A stretch of DNA of 64,000 nt from contig CAINGU010000087.1 of the NCBI GenBank assembly GCA_903848645.1, positions 186,001 to 250,000 of the forward strand. The letters are read 5' to 3'. The DNA comes from an uncultured cyanobacterium. GTDB lineage: Bacteria; Cyanobacteriota; Cyanobacteriia; Cyanobacteriales; Nostocaceae. A program made the position numbers and the translations under genes. Below the pieces are notes generated by a model. That model saw nothing but the letters and a program-made list of their open reading frames with translations. It made no database searches and was not told the origin of the DNA. Shown here piece by piece: positions 59,720-64,000 of the stretch (positions are counted from its first letter, which is position 1; each line of letters begins with the position of its first letter).

Positions 59720-61276
59720 CTAACCAATGTAATAAAATCCTTTGAAAAAATCTAAAATCATGTTTAAATCAGGTATAGTATCTGGTGATTCACTGGAGAT
59801 ATCATCATTATGGTTGTTATTAAAATTATTAATTAGTTTCTTGCCAAAGTGGGGATTTTCATAGATGGTGAGATTATTAGCGTTAGAATTTGTTAATATT
59901 ATCTGAGTGGGTGCTTTGAAAAAATTTAATTGTTGGGCGACTTTTAAAGTTTTTTTAGTCTCTTCAAATATCTTAGCTTTTCTGATCGCTTCTGCTAAAA
60001 GGATGATTAATTTTTTGACCATTTTGATAGATTTAAGATCCTTCTGATTTATAACTTCAGCACGCATCATATCTGCTATAGTATAGAGATTTTTTTTGGT
60101 AGCGTTAGCATCTTGAAAGGGAAGAATTGTCATAAAAGCTGTAGGAAATAAAGCTATGTCGTTATCTATGCGGAAGCTTAAAATAGTCATTCGGTTGCTG
60201 ATTTCTATACTGGGTGGCTGGATTAGGGCTGGATATTCTTGAGTAATTTGATAATAAATCTCAGCCAGAACAAAATTGGCCTCGTAGTCTAGGGGTGAAT
60301 TAACAATAATGCGGAGGGTTGGTGGAGTGGCATTAAAAAATTCTTTGGCTTCTTCTGGGGTAAAATTTTTTATGATAGAGCGATCGCCATTAGCGGAAAG
60401 ATCCACCCATTCGCAAGCAATACCCTCTGTTTTTAAGCCAAATCGAGGTGTCCCATGCAGTTTAGCTCCGGTTAAAGTAGCTCCAGATAAATCTGCACCA
60501 GTCCATTCTACTTTAATTAATTTTGCCTGGGTTAAATTAGCATGAACAAAACTAGTATTGGTTAAATTGGCATTTGTCAAATCTGCTCCGGTTAAGTTAG
60601 CTCCACTTAGTTTTGCACCGCTTAAATCTACCCACCGAAGATTAGCTCCTCGTAAATCTACCCAACGAAGATTAGCTCCTCGTAAATCTGCACCAGAGAG
60701 ATTAACTAAACACAAGTTAGCCTGTCTAAGTTCACAATCTCTTAAATTAGCGCCACTCAGGTCACAAGCGCCTAATTCTGTGCCATGTAGATTTGCCATT
60801 TCCAAATTAGCTTCTCTGAGGAAACATCCTCTTAAATTAGCTTCACTAAGGTTAGCGCGACGGAAATTAACTTGTCGTAATGTGGCTTCTCGCAAATCAG
60901 CACCACTAAGATTTGCATCTGATAAATTAGCGCGGGTTAAATCAGCACGAACTAGCTCACTACGCACTAAAGAAGCTCCACAAAGTTGTGCGCGACTCAA
61001 ATCTGCTCGCACCAAATTAGCAACGTTGAGACTACAGCGGTTGAGAATAGCATCTGAAAGATTTGCACCACTGAGTCGAGCCACATTTAATTGAGCATCA
61101 GTTAAATTAGCTTTACTTAAATTTATACCACTTAAGTTAGATACACTCAAATTAGCTTTACTTAAATTTATACCACTGAGATTAACACTACTAAAATTCG
61201 ATTCTGCTAGGTTCAGACCACTAAAGTCTAATACTCCCTCTGCATATTTTGCTATTAATTCTGCTTCTACAGTCAT
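59720..61276 (-). CDS. Pentapeptide-repeat protein with C-terminal helical domain
   Basis: The 518-residue protein has about 50 tandem A(D/N)LXX units from residue 13 to about 275 (for example ANLRGCFLREANLEMANLHG), which form a right-handed quadrilateral beta-helix. From about 290 a different domain follows (EEAKEFFNATPPTLRIIVNS) and ends in a polar Asn-rich stretch. Pentapeptide proteins are common in cyanobacteria; some mimic DNA, most have no known role. It is divergent from tyrA. Confidence 0.9.
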   Translation of the reverse strand: MTVEAELIAKYAEGVLDFSGLNLAESNFSSVNLSGINLSKANLSVSNLSGINLSKANLTDAQLNVARLSGANLSDAILNRCSLNVANLVRADLSRAQLCGASLVRSELVRADLTRANLSDANLSGADLREATLRQVNFRRANLSEANLRGCFLREANLEMANLHGTELGACDLSGANLRDCELRQANLCLVNLSGADLRGANLRWVDLRGANLRWVDLSGAKLSGANLTGADLTNANLTNTSFVHANLTQAKLIKVEWTGADLSGATLTGAKLHGTPRFGLKTEGIACEWVDLSANGDRSIIKNFTPEEAKEFFNATPPTLRIIVNSPLDYEANFVLAEIYYQITQEYPALIQPPSIEISNRMTILSFRIDNDIALFPTAFMTILPFQDANATKKNLYTIADMMRAEVINQKDLKSIKMVKKLIILLAEAIRKAKIFEETKKTLKVAQQLNFFKAPTQIILTNSNANNLTIYENPHFGKKLINNFNNNHNDDISSESPDTIPDLNMILDFFKGFYYIG

Positions 61277-61356
61277 GAATCTACCCTTCTATTGCCAACT
61301 TTTAAGGTTGGACTTGGTAAAGTATCGAGAGTACAAGTACAAATTTAATTTTCAAG

Positions 61357-62202
61357 ATGACGATGAAAATTGGTATTTTAGGACTAGGACTCATAGGCGG
61401 TTGTTTAGGTTTCGATTTACGTTCCCAAGGACACTATGTTTTAGGTGTGAGCCGTCGTGAATCAACCTGTGAAAAAGCGATTAACCTCGGTATTGTTGAT
61501 CAAGCGTCTTTAGACTTGAGTTTATTGGCATCCACCGAAGTTGTATTTATTTGCACCCCTATAGGACTGATAGTCCCTCAAATTCAAGAGTTAATAACTC
61601 ATTTGCCTAAGACTACTATTATCACTGATGTTGGTTCGGTAAAAACACCTGTGGTTGATGCGGTTTCTCCTTTATGGGAGAATTTTATCGGTGGTCATCC
61701 GATGGCGGGAAAAACAGATGTAGGTATAGAAGCAGCACAGCGAAATTTATTTGTGAATCGGCCTTATGTATTAACGCCAGTAGAAACAACACCTAGTCAT
61801 GTTGTCATAATTGTAGAGGAAATCGTGCGATCGCTCGGTTCTATTATTTACCATTGTCAACCAGAACAACATGATCGTGCTGTCAGTTGGATTTCCCATT
61901 TACCTGTGATGGTAAGTGCCTCCTTGATAGCAGCTTGTTTAAGTGAAACAGATCCAGAAATCGCCGAATTAGCCCAAAATTTTGCAAGTTCAGGGTTTCG
62001 TGATACGAGTAGGGTAGGGGGAGGAAATCCAGAATTAGGGATGATGATGGCGCAATATAATCGCCAAGCATTATTACATTCACTGCATCAATACCGGGAA
62101 AATTTAGACGAATTTATTCATATAATTGAGCAGCAAAAGTGGGAATTGTTAGCAGAAAAGTTTAAATTCAATCAACAGGCTCGTCCTCATTTTGTAGAAT
62201 AG
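61357..62202 (+). CDS. tyrA: Prephenate/arogenate dehydrogenase
   Basis: The 281-residue protein starts with a Rossmann nucleotide motif (GILGLGLIGGCLG), continues with VFICTPIGLIVPQI, the conserved GGHPMAGK motif, and an HDRAVSWISHLP helix. It oxidises arogenate or prephenate toward tyrosine; cyanobacterial members usually prefer arogenate and NADP. The second ATG at 61363 (MKIGILG) is an equally possible start. Confidence 0.92.
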   Translation: MTMKIGILGLGLIGGCLGFDLRSQGHYVLGVSRRESTCEKAINLGIVDQASLDLSLLASTEVVFICTPIGLIVPQIQELITHLPKTTIITDVGSVKTPVVDAVSPLWENFIGGHPMAGKTDVGIEAAQRNLFVNRPYVLTPVETTPSHVVIIVEEIVRSLGSIIYHCQPEQHDRAVSWISHLPVMVSASLIAACLSETDPEIAELAQNFASSGFRDTSRVGGGNPELGMMMAQYNRQALLHSLHQYRENLDEFIHIIEQQKWELLAEKFKFNQQARPHFVE

Positions 62203-62295
62203 ATCAGTGGTGCGTTACTTATAATGTAACGCACGTAATCATTAAACTACAAAAATCTTATGAAAGTTAGCTAAATTATTAGGTGGAGGATAATA

Positions 62296-62553
62296 GTGTT
62301 AGAAAAATCTTGCTTTTATCAGGAAATTCTCCATAAGGGTAGAGAGGAAGGACGGTTACAAGAACGGCTGTCAAGCATTGAATTAGCTTTAGAAGTAAAA
62401 TTTGGTATTGCAGGTTTAGAACTAATATCAGAAATCTCCCAAATTTCTAATTTAGAGCTATTAATGACTATTTATAAATATGTCCTCACTGTAAATACTT
62501 TTGACGAATTACGGGAACTTATCCAGAATATTCACAATTCTGAACTACATTAA
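62296..62553 (+). CDS. C-terminal part of an Rpn/transposase-like nuclease family protein
   Basis: The 85-residue frame (GTG start) begins in CFYQEILHKGREEGRLQERL, the charged helix that precedes the C-terminal segment of Rpn/PD-(D/E)XK transposase-family and DUF4351 proteins of cyanobacteria. The nuclease domain itself is missing, so it is either a remnant or a separate small protein. A GGAGG lies just upstream. Confidence 0.55.
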   Translation: MLEKSCFYQEILHKGREEGRLQERLSSIELALEVKFGIAGLELISEISQISNLELLMTIYKYVLTVNTFDELRELIQNIHNSELH

Positions 62554-62571
62554 ATTATGAATTACTCCTGA

Positions 62572-62700
62572 CTTCTGGGCGGGGAAACCCCGCCCCTACT
62601 GACTCCTGACTCCTGGGCGGGGAAACCCCGCCCCTACTGACTCCTGACTCCTGACTTCTGGGCGGGGAAACCCCGCCCCTACTGATTCTGACTTCTGACT
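62572..62700. repeat. Three tandem GC-rich hairpin repeats
   Basis: The block GGGCGGGGAAACCCCGCCC plus CTACTGACTCCTGACT occurs three times at 40-55-base intervals. Each block can form a hairpin with an AAA loop. It sits between convergent genes and may stop transcription from both sides. Confidence 0.85.
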
Positions 62701-62710
62701 TCTGCTGTAT

Positions 62711-63499
62711 TTAAGCTCCCATTCCTGAATACTGCTTCAAACCCCTCCGCCATAAAAAGCGGTTAGCACCTAAAAATATGAGAAACCAACCTATAATTGA
62801 TAAAAATCCCCTGGTTAAATCCACAGGTAGTCCTACCAAAATACTCGCGGGAAAATTAATCAGATAGGGGAAAGGTGTTAACATCACTATATTTCTCACA
62901 TCTTCGGGAAAAACATCTAAAGGTGCAATCAAACCCGATAAGAACATAAAAAACAACAACCATAAATTTTCTAAAGCTGCGGCTCTTTCTGTCCAAAATG
63001 CAAACATAGCAAAGGTATATTGAATTATAAACCGTAAAGCAAAAGCCATAATTGCCGCCAATATAAATAGGAATAAATTAGTTATATTCGGCAACCAGAA
63101 AGCTTGGGGATAGAGAACAAAAAAGAATATTGATAAAAACAATACAAAAGGCATTCGAGCGACTCTTTCAGAAACATGATTCGCAACATGATGCCAAACT
63201 GGATCTAGAGGTTGTAATAATTTTGGTGATAGTTTACCTTCTACGACTTCTTTTTCAAAGTCATAAATTACCCAAACCACGCTAATTTGTCTAGCCAGAA
63301 AAACAGCGAAAAAATATCGAGCAAAGTCTACAGGCTTAAAACCAAATTTACCACTTTCAGCAGCTTGTACCCAAACACCCATCATGATCATTGGGAGAGA
63401 ACCAGCTAACACCCAGAATATTAATTCTGATCTATATTCCAGCATATTAGCATAATATACTGACAGTAAAGTCAAGGCTTTTTTAATAAGTTTTTTCAT
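62711..63499 (-). CDS. ABC-2 type exporter permease (DUF990-like)
   Basis: The 262-residue membrane protein has about six hydrophobic segments, including LFLFILAAIMAFALRFIIQY and IVMLTPFPYLINFPASIL. It matches the ABC-2 permease family usually paired with a second permease and an ATPase. The ATPase gene is five bases upstream on the same strand. Substrate unknown. Confidence 0.82.
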   Translation of the reverse strand: MKKLIKKALTLLSVYYANMLEYRSELIFWVLAGSLPMIMMGVWVQAAESGKFGFKPVDFARYFFAVFLARQISVVWVIYDFEKEVVEGKLSPKLLQPLDPVWHHVANHVSERVARMPFVLFLSIFFFVLYPQAFWLPNITNLFLFILAAIMAFALRFIIQYTFAMFAFWTERAAALENLWLLFFMFLSGLIAPLDVFPEDVRNIVMLTPFPYLINFPASILVGLPVDLTRGFLSIIGWFLIFLGANRFLWRRGLKQYSGMGA

Positions 63500-63504
63500 A
63501 GTTA

Positions 63505-64000
63505 TTAATGGTTAAATCCTTTTTGAAAAACTCGGCCAATTACCTCTTCTACTGGTGGTTCTGTCACTGTTAAATCTACCACTGACAAATCAGCTAAAAT
63601 TTGGGAAACCGTGCGGGTTAGTTCTTCTTGTTGCACAATAAATCTCACGGCTCTTCCTTCCACCATTTGCACATCACCATAGGACATAAGTTTTTCTAGT
63701 GGTAATGCTTGGACTAACTCCACATAAATTTCTCGATAGGGAGCAAAACTCGCTAATAAGCCATCTAATCTACCATCATACATGAGTTTTCCTTCATGAA
63801 TTAATAACACCCGTTCACACAAAGCTGTAATATCAGCCATGTAATGACTCGTTAATAATATGGTGGCTTGATAAAGTTGATTATATTCTTTTAAAAAGTC
63901 ACGCACTCCTACTTGAGCATTAACATCTAATCCTAAAGTTGGTTCATCTAAAAATAAAACTTGGGGACGGTGTAAAAGTGCTGCTAAGAGTTCAACTTTC
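63505..64000 (-). CDS. ABC transporter ATPase (5' end cut by window)
   Basis: The reading frame is open to the window edge. The visible part includes the Walker B/D-loop segment VLFLDEPTLGLDVNAQ, the H-loop ILLTSHYMADITALC and a C-terminal domain as in ABC-2 exporter ATPases. The Walker A and signature lie beyond the window. It forms an exporter with the next gene. Confidence 0.9.
   Translation of the reverse strand, partial: KVELLAALLHRPQVLFLDEPTLGLDVNAQVGVRDFLKEYNQLYQATILLTSHYMADITALCERVLLIHEGKLMYDGRLDGLLASFAPYREIYVELVQALPLEKLMSYGDVQMVEGRAVRFIVQQEELTRTVSQILADLSVVDLTVTEPPVEEVIGRVFQKGFNH

Noticed and set aside
60558-61094. Long open frame on the plus strand opposite the pentapeptide-repeat gene
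   Set aside because: It is the antisense of the A(D/N)LXX repeats; the regular codon pattern keeps several frames open. The minus-strand protein is clearly the real one.
62572-62700. Possible CRISPR array
   Set aside because: Three repeats with near-identical, short spacers and palindromic GC hairpins; no cas genes. A dispersed repeat fits better.

Overview
The window comes from a cyanobacterial chromosome, most likely a filamentous heterocyst-forming one (Nostocales). The evidence is abundant HIP1 palindromes (GCGATCGC), heptameric short tandem repeats (STRR) of the TTGTCAG, GGTAATT and AAATCCA types, low G+C, and typical cyanobacterial genes: ClpR/ClpP clusters, phototaxis-type chemoreceptor and hybrid CheA genes, Uma2 nucleases and pentapeptide-repeat proteins. 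Two genes are cut by the window ends: a chemoreceptor at position 1 and an ABC ATPase at position 64000.

Left chromosomal part (1-36840). A GAF-domain chemoreceptor and a hybrid CheA form the end of a Pix/Ptx-like phototaxis operon (1-5541). A potA-potD-potB polyamine-type transporter (5660-8899), a PBP2 gene (9035-10813) and a set of small accessory genes follow: VOC protein, HEPN pair, Uma2, two overlapping VWA genes and a PIN pair. A 992-residue protein at 16784-19762 fuses an MmeI-like nuclease domain (D-X9-E-X-K) to NB-ARC and TPR parts and is a strong defence candidate. Next come two catalytically dead ClpR-like genes and an active ClpP, a DnaJ protein, moaD, and a 101-residue protein ending in four exact-length 19-residue repeats. 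A seven-gene chemosensory operon (24817-34621, minus strand) has the parts of the Wsp system (CheW, CheR-TPR, MCP, WspD-like CheW, CheA-REC, CheB), but its output gene is a REC-class III nucleotidyl cyclase, predicted to make cAMP, instead of a diguanylate cyclase. mnmE ends this part.

Integrated element (36841-57244, about 20.4 kb). It lies in tRNA-Ala(GGC) and is bounded by a 49-bp direct repeat covering the 5' 45 bases of the tRNA. The intact tRNA gene is at the right end; the left end keeps only the 5' fragment, placed upstream of the tyrosine integrase. The element carries integrase, an SF2-type replication helicase (CyRepA1-like) with nearby paired repeats, an antirepressor, a 50-residue ribbon-helix-helix protein, a long repeat-filled non-coding region, then portal, scaffold-like protein, capsid cement, major capsid protein, neck-like proteins, a fibre, and small and large terminase subunits. 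Cargo genes lie near the right end. I see no tail tube, tape measure, head protease or lysis gene and no CI-type repressor. It is either a reduced prophage/phage-plasmid or a satellite that builds its own capsid and borrows tails. HIP1 is almost absent from it.

Right chromosomal part (57200-64000). The tRNA-Ala is followed by two exported proteins, a DUF1517-like protein, a pentapeptide-repeat protein, tyrA, an Rpn-type C-terminal fragment, a GC-rich repeat cluster, and an ABC-2 exporter pair.
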